Below are positions 9,782 through 19,562 of a DNA stretch of 64,000 bases, piece after piece. Where the stretch lies: positions 156,323-220,322 of the forward strand of contig CAKZPE010000021.1 in assembly GCA_937138495.1 (NCBI GenBank). The letters run 5' to 3'. The notes under the pieces were generated by a model. That model was not told the DNA's origin. It was given only the letters and a program-made list of their open reading frames with translations, and did no database searches. A program made the translations under genes and the position numbers. Origin of the DNA: an uncultured Oceanospirillaceae bacterium (GTDB lineage: Bacteria > Pseudomonadota > Gammaproteobacteria > Pseudomonadales > Balneatricaceae). Numbering within the stretch: position 1 is the stretch's first letter; every line of letters begins with the position of its first letter.

Positions 9782-10711
9782 ATGGATCATTTAAACCTTA
9801 ATCTGCTCAAGGCGTTACAGGTGTTACTGCAAGCCCGGAATGTCACCCGGGCGGCGGACCAGTTACACCTGACACAGTCTGCTATGAGCCGGCAACTTGG
9901 ACAGTTGCGGGACTACTTTGGTGATCCCTTACTGATCCGTGACGGCAATGATTATCTGCTCAGCAGCCGGGCGAAAGAGATACTGCCTCAGGTGCAGGAT
10001 ATCCTCGGCCAGATCGGCGAACTGAAACACACCCCGGCCTTTGATCCGGCGGCCTGTCAGCGTCGCTTCAGTTTTGCCTGCAGCGATTATGTGGCTCAGT
10101 TTATTTTCCCGGATATTCTTCAGCGGTTGTCTCAGCAAGCCCCGCAGATCGATATTGCCTATCGGATGTGGCAACCGGACTGGCTGAACAAAGTTGGTCA
10201 GCTGGCGCTGGACCTTGTATCCACTGTTAGTCTGGACAGTGCTGACAGCCTTTGTCATTTGCATATGGGTCAGGATTCACCGGTCTGCCTGTTAGCAGAG
10301 AATCATCCACTGGCGCAGCAAGACACCTTTGAGCTTGATGCCATGCTGGCCTATCCCTTTCTGCAACTGAGCAGCGGAGGCGATAAAGACTCATTCTTTG
10401 ACCGGCTATTGCAACGTCAGGGGAAACACCGGCGGGTCCGTTATGAAGTGCCTTTTTTTGCGGCTGCTTTTCCCGCCCTTGCCGGCAGCGATATGTTGCT
10501 GATTACGCCGGCGCATATCGCCCGTAATGCGACTGAACTTTACCCCCTCACATACCGGGAGTTACCGGTGGCTGTTCCGGCATTTAATTACTATCTGTAC
10601 TGGCACGCGCTACACGATGCTGATCCTGCTCATCGCTGGTTGCGGGAATGCATTGCTGAACAGATACAGGCCTCTTTGTTCTCGCTACATGGTTATGATT
10701 TGAAATCATAG
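9782..10711 (+). CDS. LysR-family transcriptional regulator
   Basis: Complete LysR protein of 309 residues. The N-terminal helix-turn-helix is within residues 17-60 (ARNVTRAADQLHLTQSAMSRQ, then LRDYFGDPLLIRDG), and the effector-binding domain spans about 90-300. It has the NodD/LinR-like flavour (MDHLNLNLLKALQVLLQARN). It lies 65 bp upstream of, and in the same direction as, a LysE-type exporter, so it may regulate or be co-transcribed with it. A LysR gene is more often divergent from its target, so this link is weaker than elsewhere in the window. The effector is unknown. Confidence 0.93.
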   Translation: MDHLNLNLLKALQVLLQARNVTRAADQLHLTQSAMSRQLGQLRDYFGDPLLIRDGNDYLLSSRAKEILPQVQDILGQIGELKHTPAFDPAACQRRFSFACSDYVAQFIFPDILQRLSQQAPQIDIAYRMWQPDWLNKVGQLALDLVSTVSLDSADSLCHLHMGQDSPVCLLAENHPLAQQDTFELDAMLAYPFLQLSSGGDKDSFFDRLLQRQGKHRRVRYEVPFFAAAFPALAGSDMLLITPAHIARNATELYPLTYRELPVAVPAFNYYLYWHALHDADPAHRWLRECIAEQIQASLFSLHGYDLKS

Positions 10712-10794
10712 TCTCTCATAAAGAAAATGCATTTCTCGCATATCTGTTAAATCACTACACTGGCCTCATTAAGAATTTGAGCGGGTGTGGTGCA

Positions 10795-11397
10795 ATGAGT
10801 TTAGTAACCTGGTTATCGCTGGTAGCGGTATGTTGTCTGGGGGCGATGTCACCGGGCCCCAGCCTGGCAGTAGTATTGCGCCATGCACTGACTAACAGTA
10901 CCCGGCATGCGGTAATCGCGGCTCTGAGCCATGCAATCGGCGTTGCAATGTGGGCGATGCTGACTATCTGGGGGCTGGCGGTACTGGTGGTGGAAACACC
11001 ACAGATCTTTCAGGTGATCACCTATGTAGGCGCGGCTTATCTGGCCTGGCTGGGCATTAAAGCCCTGCGCTCCAAAGGCAATCAGTTAGCGCTGGATGGC
11101 CAGCAGGCGCCGGTCTCTGCCGCCGCATGGGACGGGCTGATGGTGTCGGTTCTGAACCCCAAGCTGGCGGTATTCTTCATTGCTCTGTTTTCTCAGTTTG
11201 TATCTGCAGACCTGCTGCTGACTGACAAACTGATCATGATGTCCACCGTGACGGTGATTGATTCCGGCTGGTACATTCTTCTGACCGTATTGCTGGCGCG
11301 CACAGGTCTGCTGACAAAAATGCAGAAAGGCGCTGCAACGGTAGATAAAGTCAGTGGGGTGGTCTTGCTGGGGCTGGCGCTGAAGATTGCGATTTAA
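10795..11397 (+). CDS. LysE/RhtB-family amino-acid exporter
   Basis: Inner-membrane exporter of 200 residues with about six hydrophobic helices. The family signature SPGPSLAVVLRHAL lies near residues 18-31 and NPKLAVFFIALFSQF near 119-133. LysE/RhtB proteins export amino acids such as lysine, threonine, homoserine or related metabolites; the substrate here is unknown. An in-frame TTG at 10777 would add six residues (MSGCGA), but the ATG at 10795 (MSLVTWLSL) fits the family start better. A strong terminator follows at 11445-11479. Confidence 0.92.
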   Translation: MSLVTWLSLVAVCCLGAMSPGPSLAVVLRHALTNSTRHAVIAALSHAIGVAMWAMLTIWGLAVLVVETPQIFQVITYVGAAYLAWLGIKALRSKGNQLALDGQQAPVSAAAWDGLMVSVLNPKLAVFFIALFSQFVSADLLLTDKLIMMSTVTVIDSGWYILLTVLLARTGLLTKMQKGAATVDKVSGVVLLGLALKIAI

Positions 11398-11444
11398 GGG
11401 TTGCCCGGCGGGGTAACACAGGTTTAAGCCTTTTGCAGGGGCTT

Positions 11445-11479
11445 AAAGCCGGGCTGCTCAGGCAGTCCGGCTTTTTTTT
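11445..11479. terminator. Rho-independent terminator
   Basis: Stem AAGCCGGGCTGC / GGCAGTCCGGCTT followed by eight Ts on the plus strand, and preceded by AAA. It closes the LysE transcript and may also limit read-through from the convergent TonB-receptor gene. Confidence 0.88.
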
Positions 11480-11493
11480 GCATTGCGGTTTTA

Positions 11494-13665
11494 TCAGAAC
11501 TCGTAACGGGCGTTAACCAGTATGGTCCGGCGCTCACCGTAGTAACAGGCGCTGTCGCCGCTACAGGAAGAGATGAATTCTTTATCTGCCAGGTTACGTA
11601 CGTTCAGCGACAGCTGCCAGTCGGCAATGTCATAGCTGGCCAGCGCATCGTAGAGTGTTACAGACGGTGTACGCAGGGTACCCAGACCGTTGTCGCTGGA
11701 GCCGATAAAGCGGCTGCCCAGGCCGACTCCCAGCGCTTCATTAACGCGGTATTTACCGAATACGGACGCCATATCTTTTGGCCGGCCGGCCAGTTCATTG
11801 TTCAGGAACTTGCCGGTGCTGTCTTTAGTGACCTCGGTCTTGGCATGGGTATAGTTGGCCAGCAGGCTGAAACGGTCCCAGTCTTTACGCAGCTCAGCTT
11901 CGAAGCCTTTGATCGTGACTTCTTCCAGCTGAATACGGCTGCCCAGCAGTGGGTTATCCGGATCGCGTTCCAGGCGGTTTTCTTCTGTGGTGTGATAGAT
12001 TGCCGTATTCAGTGACAGGCTGCTATCCGGCTGGAACTTAATACCGGCTTCATACTGGATATTTTCCTGTGCCTTAAACGGATTGTTGTTACTGTCGCTG
12101 CCGGTTGTCGGCTCGAAGGCGGTTGCAACACTGACGTATGGTGATACGCCGTTGTCAAAGTTGTACAGCGCACCTAAGCGGCCGGATACCTTGCTGTCAG
12201 ACGTTCTGGTACCGTCATCAAACTTGCTGGAGTAATGGGTCCAGCGCAAACCTGCATTCAGATCCCACTGATTGATGCGGATGCTGTCCTGAACATAGAT
12301 GCCCTGTTGCTTCAGTGTATTGGTTGGCTGCCTGGTCAGATTAACATTGGTTGGCAGGTTTGGATTCGGATTGAACGGGTCAACCTGTAAGGTAGCCAGT
12401 GTCGCTGCGTTGTTGGTCTGGATAGCAGTCAGCAGTTCGGTCTGGTTGTTCCAGCGGGATTCTTCCAGTTTGTTATGGCTCAGATCGGCACCCAGAATCA
12501 GTTCGTGCTCTGCTGCGCCGGTGGAGAAGTTGCTTGTGAACTGGTGATCCCAGACAGTAGAGCTCAGTTTGCGCTGGATCGCTTCAGACAGCATTGGCAC
12601 ATTATTGCCCGGGAACTGCGCGTTAATAAGGCCGGTTGCGAAAGCCCTTGTCTGGCCCTGCGCGACCAGGGCATCAATGATGCCTGATTTGGAAATCGCA
12701 TACTGGCTGCGGTAATCACCTTCGCCTCTAAGATGACGGAAGTGGGTGCTGTACGTCCAGGTGTCGTTAATCTTTTGATTGTATTTCAGGGTGATGGAGT
12801 CCGTTTCGGTATCGTACTTATCGAAATCAGGATGCCCCAGGAAGGTGTCGGTTGGTATACGCTGGCTTGCCGGCAGACCGATGGTGGTTTCCTGCGGCAG
12901 GAACTGCAGGGTGGAACCTGATTTATCACGCTGCGTCAGGGCGATGACGGTCAGATCCGCATCTTCGTTGATCTGCCAGCGCAGGGACGGGTTAATCAGC
13001 AGACGGTTATCTTCAACGTGATCAACCTGCTGGTCCGCGTTGCGGCCTAATGCCACCAGACGGTAGTTCAGGTCGTCACGGCCTGCCACGCTGCCCTGTG
13101 TATCAATACCGACCTGAGCGTGGTTACGGTTACCGGCCTGCAGCCAGATTTCGGTGCGGTCCTCACCTTCAGGTGTTTTCGAGTCCGCAGCGACAATGCC
13201 CCCCAGAGACCCCTGGCCGTACAGGGAAGACCCGGGGCCTTTCAGTACCTGAATGTTGTCCAGTGTATAAGGTTCGATACGGGCCCGGTTATAGTGACCA
13301 AAATCAGTCCGCAGGCCATCCAGATAGTAAGAAACATCAGCACCACGGATGACTGCGGTATCAACCCGGCTGTCGACGCCGAATTCACCGGCAAAGACGC
13401 CCGCGTTATAGGTCAGCGCATCTTGCAGACTTTGTGCGCCGGTATCCTTCAGCTGAGTCTGATTAATGATGGAAATTGAGTACGGTGAATCACTGACAGG
13501 GCGTGAAGACTTGTTGGCACTGGCTGAACCGGTTTCAGCATAGCCAGGAGCCTTGGCGCTGACGACAACAGTGTCCTGTTGCTGGATATCGGTATCTGCT
13601 GCCAGAGCAGAGTTTGCGCTGCAGATTGCCAGCGCCAGCACAGAATAGTGCATACGGGAGTTCAT
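11494..13665 (-). CDS. TonB-dependent siderophore-type outer-membrane receptor
   Basis: 723 residues. A Sec signal peptide (1-22, ending NSALA/AD) is followed by a TonB-box-like DTVVVSA near residues 31-37. The plug domain (about 55-165) has SPYSISIINQTQLKDTGAQS and the LKGPGSSLYGQGSLGG motif, and a 22-strand barrel ends in the canonical terminal Phe (NARYEF). It imports a ferric siderophore or similar ligand energised by TonB. The plug style is that of the FhuA/FpvA siderophore subfamily, but the ligand is not resolvable. AAGGAA precedes the ATG. It is the last gene of an apparent operon with the PepSY protein and a small exported protein, downstream of a Fur-box-like sequence. Confidence 0.95.
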   Translation of the reverse strand: MNSRMHYSVLALAICSANSALAADTDIQQQDTVVVSAKAPGYAETGSASANKSSRPVSDSPYSISIINQTQLKDTGAQSLQDALTYNAGVFAGEFGVDSRVDTAVIRGADVSYYLDGLRTDFGHYNRARIEPYTLDNIQVLKGPGSSLYGQGSLGGIVAADSKTPEGEDRTEIWLQAGNRNHAQVGIDTQGSVAGRDDLNYRLVALGRNADQQVDHVEDNRLLINPSLRWQINEDADLTVIALTQRDKSGSTLQFLPQETTIGLPASQRIPTDTFLGHPDFDKYDTETDSITLKYNQKINDTWTYSTHFRHLRGEGDYRSQYAISKSGIIDALVAQGQTRAFATGLINAQFPGNNVPMLSEAIQRKLSSTVWDHQFTSNFSTGAAEHELILGADLSHNKLEESRWNNQTELLTAIQTNNAATLATLQVDPFNPNPNLPTNVNLTRQPTNTLKQQGIYVQDSIRINQWDLNAGLRWTHYSSKFDDGTRTSDSKVSGRLGALYNFDNGVSPYVSVATAFEPTTGSDSNNNPFKAQENIQYEAGIKFQPDSSLSLNTAIYHTTEENRLERDPDNPLLGSRIQLEEVTIKGFEAELRKDWDRFSLLANYTHAKTEVTKDSTGKFLNNELAGRPKDMASVFGKYRVNEALGVGLGSRFIGSSDNGLGTLRTPSVTLYDALASYDIADWQLSLNVRNLADKEFISSCSGDSACYYGERRTILVNARYEF

Positions 13666-13775
13666 AGAACTGTGTTCCTTATTCTTAAAATCGGGTGGAA
13701 TACCTGGGAAAAAGAGTAAAGGCGGTGCCTGGCGATAGCTGGGGAGGGCCTGGAGTCGATTCTGGTTATAAAAAT

Positions 13776-14105
13776 TCAGTGAGCAGCAAAGCTGTCCGGG
13801 CCGATATCAAATACATGTCCCGGGCCGGCATCAATGAGCAGGAAATACTTTTGCTTTGGTGCAATAAAGTGAAATTCCCCTTTTGCATTGCTGCGGGTTT
13901 TGCTGAGCCGGTACAGATCCAGGCTCAGCACTTCTATGGAAAGATTCGCCGGGCTGATTTCATCCAGTTCCAGCGTACAGCTGTGATGGCTGTCGTCTGT
14001 TTCACAGCTGACATCAGCGCCATGTGCAAAGCTGTGCGCCGACAGGGTAACACTCAGCAGTGCAGCGGCTGTGTATAACAGCCGGTTAACGGTTTTAGCG
14101 TCCAT
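13776..14105 (-). CDS. Small exported protein of an iron-uptake operon, function unknown
   Basis: 109 residues starting MDAKTVNRLLYTAAALLS, with a signal peptide ending near SFAHGADV. The mature part has two Cys (VSCETDDSHHSC) beside a His/Asp cluster (DDSHH), then a beta-rich region ending in FAAH. The start codon lies inside the end of the PepSY gene (11-nt overlap), so translation is probably coupled. An upstream in-frame start would add MPTARRQS, but the overlapping ATG is preferred. I do not recognise the family. Position between a PepSY membrane protein and a TonB receptor suggests a periplasmic metal or siderophore role. Confidence 0.75.
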   Translation of the reverse strand: MDAKTVNRLLYTAAALLSVTLSAHSFAHGADVSCETDDSHHSCTLELDEISPANLSIEVLSLDLYRLSKTRSNAKGEFHFIAPKQKYFLLIDAGPGHVFDIGPDSFAAH

Positions 14106-15804
14106 CGATTGTCTCCTTGCCGTTGGCATCCAGCGACCATTGTGTCTGATATACCTGACCGTCCCAGCCGATGGCTGTTAACCAGATTTTTTCATTGCCG
14201 GTCAGGGCAGGTGGCAGATGTATATCCGCATGGCGAGATCCTGCAGGGCCGTGAATCAGGATACCCGGGGCACGGAGAGTGCGGGGTTCACCGACCCGTA
14301 AATATGCAAACTTAAAGGCTTGGGTAGCGGCATCCGGCAGCGCGACATTGAAGTTTACCGAGGCATTGGGCCGGATCGGATTAAGGTCTTTTTCCAGTAA
14401 ACCGGCTACCGCATTCATGGATACTTCCCAGTTACCCACAGGCTGGGGCTGATACAGGAATCCCGCGCCTTTGGTGCCCTGGCTGCTGAGTGTCAGCGCA
14501 ATGCCGCATCCGGCACCGATGCCCAGAATCAGCAGGACATTCATGTATTTGAATAATCCGAAAGGACGCCCCCAGGGGCGGACAATCCGCCAGGATTTAT
14601 GCAGCCTGCGAATGATGCTGTTGCGTGAATAAACGATCCGTGCCGCGCGGGCGGTACGCTTCAGGTTGATGATCAGCCCGCTGATACAGAGCACCGTCAT
14701 ACCTGCGCCAAACACAAACCAGATCAGTTTCACCGGTAAGTCTGCCGCATTGCCTGATGCCCAGTTTCCCAGATGCAGCGGTGCCATGGCCATATCGGCC
14801 CGTTGCGCCGGGGTGTATTTATCCACGGTATGGCTGGCAATAATGTCGGCGGTAAAGGGGTTCAGGTAGAGCTTATTTTGCCGACCATTGGGCACCAGCC
14901 AAGCATCGCCGGCAAAAGTGACCGTATAAGGATCAGCGTTATGCTCCGGCGGGTTAATCCCCAGGATTTGCGCATCCGGATACGCCTTTCTGACCGCACT
15001 GATCATGCTTGCAGCGCTGAGCATGGTGCCGGAAATGTTGTCCATATCCCCGTAGCTGAGCAGGGGTTTGATATTGGTTGGCTCAACAGGGTTCGGGGCG
15101 CCCAGATGGCTGACCAGAGGGTTCTCGTAAAACCACCAGGTGCCGGTTACACCGATGATCAGTACAAACCACAAACTCCACAGGCCAATCAGTTTATGCA
15201 GATCTGACCAGAATACCCGGGCATTGCCGGTACGGGGCATCCGGAAGAAAAAACGCCAGAATTTCGGGTAGGCATAAAGGCCTGCAATCAGTGATAACAG
15301 TGTCAGTAACCCGAAAACGTTCACCACACTGCGGCCAATGACCGGCAGGTACAGAGTTGAGTGCAGAAAACCGATGAAGCGGCCGGGGGTCAGCACCGGC
15401 GTATCACCTTTAACTTCGCCGGTATAGGGGTCGATCCAGGCATAGCGGAAACCGCCGGCGGCATCATTAAACATGGCGAACGATGCAAAGCCCGGATGCT
15501 GGTTCATGGTTTCAAAAAAGCTCAGGCCAAATTCCGGATAAGCCGCCTGCAGGCGGTCCAGTAATTCACCGGCACCCAGACGTACATCCCCGGATGAGGC
15601 GCGAAATTCAGAATACAGCAGCCAGTCAATTTCCAGTGACAGCACAGCCAGTGCGCCGCTGAGCAGCACGACGGTAAATAACAGGCTCAGTTTCAGGCCC
15701 ACAAAGCTGTGGATTAAAAATGCGATGTACTGAACCGACAGTGATTTGCGGGGTGCACGCCGTGCGTCCGTCCGGGTGCGGAAAAAGTGTTGCAGGCCTT
15801 GCAT
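14095..15804 (-). CDS. PepSY-associated transmembrane protein (iron-uptake type)
   Basis: Inner-membrane protein of about 569 residues. It has an N-terminal helix pair (IAFLIHSFVGLKLSLLFTVVLLSGALAVL), PepSY-type periplasmic regions (YAWIDPYTGEVKGDT; LYLNPFTADIIAS), and further helices (GLLTLLSLIAGLYAY, LWFVLIIGVTGTWWFYE, LIWFVFGAGMTVLCISGLI). The conserved LHKLIGLWS matches the PepSY_TM family, whose members are often Fur-regulated and thought to reduce or process siderophore iron at the inner membrane. A TTG at 15819 is possible, but the ATG at 15804 (MQGLQHFF) is preferred. It is the first gene of a probable three-gene operon with the small exported protein and the TonB receptor. Confidence 0.88.
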   Translation of the reverse strand: MQGLQHFFRTRTDARRAPRKSLSVQYIAFLIHSFVGLKLSLLFTVVLLSGALAVLSLEIDWLLYSEFRASSGDVRLGAGELLDRLQAAYPEFGLSFFETMNQHPGFASFAMFNDAAGGFRYAWIDPYTGEVKGDTPVLTPGRFIGFLHSTLYLPVIGRSVVNVFGLLTLLSLIAGLYAYPKFWRFFFRMPRTGNARVFWSDLHKLIGLWSLWFVLIIGVTGTWWFYENPLVSHLGAPNPVEPTNIKPLLSYGDMDNISGTMLSAASMISAVRKAYPDAQILGINPPEHNADPYTVTFAGDAWLVPNGRQNKLYLNPFTADIIASHTVDKYTPAQRADMAMAPLHLGNWASGNAADLPVKLIWFVFGAGMTVLCISGLIINLKRTARAARIVYSRNSIIRRLHKSWRIVRPWGRPFGLFKYMNVLLILGIGAGCGIALTLSSQGTKGAGFLYQPQPVGNWEVSMNAVAGLLEKDLNPIRPNASVNFNVALPDAATQAFKFAYLRVGEPRTLRAPGILIHGPAGSRHADIHLPPALTGNEKIWLTAIGWDGQVYQTQWSLDANGKETIDGR

Positions 15805-15990
15805 ACCAGAGCCATCCAATCGTCAGAAGCAAACAGGGCAACGCCCTTTGATTATGTTTCGAATGGCTTGCAGGCGAATGGTGAAAGCGTTGTGACCTGC
15901 TGGCTGGTTCGTTATAAAAGCTGTTTTCCGGCACGTTTTACGTGTGGTAAAAAATACAGCGGCAGGCATGGTAAAAGAATGTAAATCTTA

Positions 15991-16010
15991 TTGCAAACTA
16001 TTCTTATTTA
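15991..16010 (-). promoter_or_regulatory. Fur-box-like sequence upstream of the PepSY/TonB operon
   Basis: The plus strand reads TTGCAAACTATTCTTATTTA, close to the TGCAAATnATTCTTATTT form of Fur boxes known in pseudomonads. It lies about 190 bp upstream of the PepSY start in an AT-rich stretch. The match is imperfect on one half-site, so the call rests partly on the iron-uptake context. Confidence 0.45.
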
Positions 16011-16080
16011 ATGCTGTCTGAAGCAGGTTTACTGAATAAAAACAGGGTATTACGCAAAAGGATTACGATGGGAATCATCG

Positions 16081-16100
16081 CCTGCCCTGGTCAGGGCAGG
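16081..16100. repeat. Perfect hairpin downstream of modF
   Basis: CCTGCCCT-GGTC-AGGGCAGG is an 8-bp perfect GC-rich stem with a four-base loop, 17 bp past the modF stop. There is no T-run on either side, so it is a transcript-end or processing hairpin rather than a classic terminator. Confidence 0.6.
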
Positions 16101-16116
16101 CCGCTGAGAATGGTGG

Positions 16117-17538
16117 TTACTGAGTTTTTTCCAGTGCCAGGTACTGATCAATGCCTTTGATTCTGTCTTCCGGGTGGTGGTTGACGTACAGCACAGTGGT
16201 TTCACTGTCGGCACAGATCTTTTCGATCAGGCTGAGCACCAACTGACGGTTCATGTCATCCAGGCCCAGGCAGGGCTCGTCGAGAATCAGCAGCGGCGGA
16301 TGCTTCACCATGGCACGGGCAATCAGTAACAGCCGCTGGTCGCCGTAAGAGAGCTTGTTAAATGGCTGGTCAGCCCGGTCGGTCATGCCCAGCACTGCCA
16401 GCCACTGATCGGCAATGTCCCGCTGCCGGTCAGTGTATTTGCTGTACAGGCCAATGCTGTCGTAGAAACCGGAAATGATCACATTGCGCAGGCTGATGCT
16501 GACCCGGTATTCCCATTGCAGGGCGGTGGATACATAGCCGATGTACTGCTTAATCTGCCAGATACTTTCCCCGCTGCCGCGCTGGAAGCCAAACACGAAA
16601 ATATCATTCACATAACATTGCGGGTGGTCACCGGTAATCAGTGATAGCAGGCCGGTTTTACCGCTGCCGTTCGGGCCGCTTAACTGCCAGTGCTGGCCGG
16701 GGTTAATGGTCCAGCTCAGATCTTCGATAATGGCTTTGTCTGCATACTTAATGTTGATGCTGTTGAGCCGTACCAGCGGGTCTTCCGGATTCAGTGCCGG
16801 AATGGCAGTTTCCGGATCGGCACCCGGCACCTGCAGCTCGGTAGTTTTCAGGTGCAGCAGTTTATACAGTTCTTCGTAGGCCTGTTCATCCTGCTTATCG
16901 ATGCTCAGTTGCAGGCGACCGTGATCCATATAGGCGATATGGGTGATGAAGTCCGGGAACTCATCAAAGCGGTTCAGCACCATCACCATCGGCACAGTTT
17001 CGATCAGTGAGCTGAGATAGTCCTGCAGCATTGCCAGGGTATCCACATCCAGACCGTCGAAGGGCTCGTCCAGCACCAGCATATCCGGCTCGCTGGCCAG
17101 CGCGCGGATCAGCATGACTTTACGGGATTCCCCGGTGGATAACTTCCGGAAGGCCCGTTCCAGCAGATACTCAAGCTTAAAGCGGGTGATCAGATCATCG
17201 ATCAGCGGCTGGTTGTCTGAAACCTGGCCGATGATATCCCGCACAGATGTGCCTTCTGCGATGACATCCATAATATCGGCATCATCTTTTTTAAGCTCTT
17301 CTGCAATCAGCTCAGCCTGTGCTTCAAAAGAGACCAGCCCGACCTTCGCGGGAATGCCTTCAGCAGTGCCGCTGATAATGTCGCCGGCGCCGGCCAGCAC
17401 TGCCGCCAGCGCTGATTTACCTGCACCGTTGGTACCGGTAATGACCCAGTGCTGTTGGGGTTCAATCTGCCAGTTAATCTGTTCCAGCTGGAAACGTTCG
17501 TCAAAGTCGACGCTGAGATTATTAAAACGGATAGTCAT
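16117..17538 (-). CDS. modF: ModF-type tandem ABC ATPase
   Basis: 473 residues with two fused ABC ATPase modules. Module 1 has Walker A GTNGAGKS, signature LSTGESRK and Walker B MLVLDEPFDGLDVDT. Module 2 has Walker A GPNGSGKT, signature LSYGDQR and Walker B LLILDEPCLGLDD. Segments such as LVLNRFDE, GDHPQCYVNDI, GSGESIWQIKQYIGYVS and YRVSISLRNVI recall the E. coli photorepair/molybdate-locus ATPase ModF strongly. No transmembrane partner is nearby. The molybdenum-related role of ModF itself is not firmly defined. It stands alone here, downstream of and on the same strand as ilvC, but separated from it by a terminator. Confidence 0.9.
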   Translation of the reverse strand: MTIRFNNLSVDFDERFQLEQINWQIEPQQHWVITGTNGAGKSALAAVLAGAGDIISGTAEGIPAKVGLVSFEAQAELIAEELKKDDADIMDVIAEGTSVRDIIGQVSDNQPLIDDLITRFKLEYLLERAFRKLSTGESRKVMLIRALASEPDMLVLDEPFDGLDVDTLAMLQDYLSSLIETVPMVMVLNRFDEFPDFITHIAYMDHGRLQLSIDKQDEQAYEELYKLLHLKTTELQVPGADPETAIPALNPEDPLVRLNSINIKYADKAIIEDLSWTINPGQHWQLSGPNGSGKTGLLSLITGDHPQCYVNDIFVFGFQRGSGESIWQIKQYIGYVSTALQWEYRVSISLRNVIISGFYDSIGLYSKYTDRQRDIADQWLAVLGMTDRADQPFNKLSYGDQRLLLIARAMVKHPPLLILDEPCLGLDDMNRQLVLSLIEKICADSETTVLYVNHHPEDRIKGIDQYLALEKTQ

Positions 17539-17626
17539 ATAAAAGTCTTTGGCCAGTCGCGGGTTGAGTACAGTTAAGCGCTTTGCAAAGCGTCATGTGT
17601 CGGGCGTTTTGCAAAAGGCTTGAGCA

Positions 17627-17669
17627 ATAAAAAAGGCCGGGAACTCCTTTAAGAAGTGCGCCGGCCTTC
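17627..17669 (-). terminator. Rho-independent terminator of ilvC
   Basis: On the minus strand, AAGGCCGG ... CCGGCCTT is followed by TTTTATT. It lies about 55 bp past the ilvC stop and upstream of modF, so the two genes are likely separate transcripts. Confidence 0.85.
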
Positions 17670-17724
17670 ATATGCCTGACTGTTAGAACCTGTGGCTCAG
17701 ACAGTCATGGCTGTGGCGAAAATC

Positions 17725-19200
17725 TTAAACGATTTTCTTCATGTCAGACATGTAGCCACGCAGTTCAGAACCGATCGCTTCAACCGGGTGAGCACGCAGA
17801 GCAGCGTTCACTTCGATCAGGCGGGCGTTGTCTACGCCGTTGTCAGCAACATCCAGGCCTTTACCGATAACATCGGTGTCGATACCTTTCATGAAGTCTT
17901 CCAGCAGTGGCAGACATGCGTGGTTGTACAGGTAGCAGCCGTATTCTGCAGTATCAGAAATAGTCGCGTTCATTTCGTACAGCTTCTTACGTGCAATGGT
18001 GTTCGCAATCAGCGGTGTCTCGTGCAGAGACTCGTAGTAAGCAGAGTCAGCGATGATGCCGGCAGCTGTCATGGTTTCGAAAGCCAGCTCAACACCCGCT
18101 TTAACCATAGCAACCATCAGGATACCGTTGTCGAAGAATTCCTGCTCAGAGATCTCAACGTCGCCTGCAGGGGTCTTTTCGAAAGCTGTCTCAGCCGTTT
18201 CTGCGCGCCAGCCCAGCAGTTTCGCATCGTCGTTTGCCCAGTCTTCCATCATGCCGCTGGAGAATGCGCCAGTCATGATGTCGTCCTGGTGCTTGTTGTA
18301 CAGCGGACGCATGATAACTTTCAGTTCTTCAGACAGATCGAACGCTTTGATCTTAGCCGGGTTAGACAGACGGTCCAGCATGTTAGTTACGCCGCCGTAC
18401 TTCAGCGCTTCAGTGATCGTTTCCCAGCCGTACTGGATCAGCTTAGATGCGTAACCGGCATCAATGCCTTTCTCAACCATCTTGTTGAAGCACAGGATAG
18501 AACCGGTCTGCAGCATACCGCACAGGATAGTCTGCTCGCCCATCAGGTCGGACTTAACTTCAGCAACGAAAGAAGACATCAGTACGCCAGCCTTGTGACC
18601 ACCGGTACCTACAGCGTATGCCTTAGCCAGAGCCAGACCTTCGCCTTTAGGGTCGTTATCTTCGTGAACTGCGATCAGGGTAGGTACACCGAAACCACGT
18701 ACGTATTCGTTACGTACTTCAGAACCCGGGCACTTAGGTGCAACCATGATAACGGTCAGGTCAGGACGGATCTGCATACCTTCTTCAACGATGTTGAAAC
18801 CGTGAGAGTAAGACAGGCAGGCACCTTCTTTCATCAGTGGCATAACTGCTTCAACAACAGGGGTATGCTGCTTGTCAGGCGTCAGGTTCAGAACCACGTC
18901 AGCCGTCGGGATCAGTTCTTCGTAAGTACCTACGGTGAAACCGTTTTCGGTTGCACTCTTCCAGGACTGACGCTTCTCTTCGATCGCAGCAGCACGCAGG
19001 GTGTAAGACACGTCGCAACCGCTGTCACGCAGGTTCATACCCTGAGCCAGACCCTGTGCACCACAACCGATTACAACAATCTTTTTACCTTTAAGAGCGT
19101 TAACACCGTCGTCGAATTCGTTCAGGTGCATGAAGCGGCACTTAGCCAGCTGAGCCAGCTGCTCGCGCAGTGGCAGGGTGTTGAAATAGTTATTAGACAT
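17725..19200 (-). CDS. ilvC: Ketol-acid reductoisomerase, class II
   Basis: 491 residues, the length of the enterobacterial class II enzyme. It converts 2-acetolactate or 2-aceto-2-hydroxybutyrate to the dihydroxy acid using NADPH and Mg2+ in valine/isoleucine synthesis. The N-terminal [18 protein letters not shown] and the nucleotide-binding motif [19 protein letters not shown] are typical. The duplicated KARI knotted domains contain [19 protein letters not shown] and [14 protein letters not shown] with the metal-binding acidic residues. ilvBN and ilvD are not in the window, so it is monocistronic here. A 512-codon open frame on the opposite strand is a shadow of this gene's biased codon use. 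Confidence 0.98.
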   Translation of the reverse strand: MSNNYFNTLPLREQLAQLAKCRFMHLNEFDDGVNALKGKKIVVIGCGAQGLAQGMNLRDSGCDVSYTLRAAAIEEKRQSWKSATENGFTVGTYEELIPTADVVLNLTPDKQHTPVVEAVMPLMKEGACLSYSHGFNIVEEGMQIRPDLTVIMVAPKCPGSEVRNEYVRGFGVPTLIAVHEDNDPKGEGLALAKAYAVGTGGHKAGVLMSSFVAEVKSDLMGEQTILCGMLQTGSILCFNKMVEKGIDAGYASKLIQYGWETITEALKYGGVTNMLDRLSNPAKIKAFDLSEELKVIMRPLYNKHQDDIMTGAFSSGMMEDWANDDAKLLGWRAETAETAFEKTPAGDVEISEQEFFDNGILMVAMVKAGVELAFETMTAAGIIADSAYYESLHETPLIANTIARKKLYEMNATISDTAEYGCYLYNHACLPLLEDFMKGIDTDVIGKGLDVADNGVDNARLIEVNAALRAHPVEAIGSELRGYMSDMKKIV

Positions 19201-19562
19201 GGTCTGTATATCTCTTTAGTTAGCCTGTGAACAGGCGTTCATTATTCTGTTTTACAGCCCGGTGGCTGCAAAAGCTTATTCCGAGTCGCGGGCATTATAT
19301 AGAGATGCTCCGCGAACTGTAATGGGGCAAGTGTAGTGCAATGTTGGTCTTGCGTATATTGATATATTTAGATAGCAGTGTTGCTAAAAGTGAAATATCA
19401 AATATCGGATGTATGCGTCATCCGATGGCTGAGTTAGATAATAATATAAGGCTGTTTGCCAGCTTTTAGTTTTCATTGTCAGTTTTTGCTTAGCTTTATC
19501 CCAGAGATCTGTTGTAATTTATACGCCTTTACAGTCACTCCGAATGAATGGATTCATAAATT
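19201..19562. other. Intergenic region between divergent ilvC and rhomboid genes
   Basis: 362 bp, AT-rich toward the rhomboid side. It must hold both promoters. I see no convincing operator, attenuator peptide or terminator. Confidence 0.5.

Noticed and set aside
17692..19230. 512-codon plus-strand open frame opposite ilvC
   Set aside because: It mirrors ilvC along its whole length and has Phe/Val/Gln/Arg-heavy composition typical of an antisense shadow of a highly biased gene. It has no ribosome site or domain, and ilvC is unambiguous.
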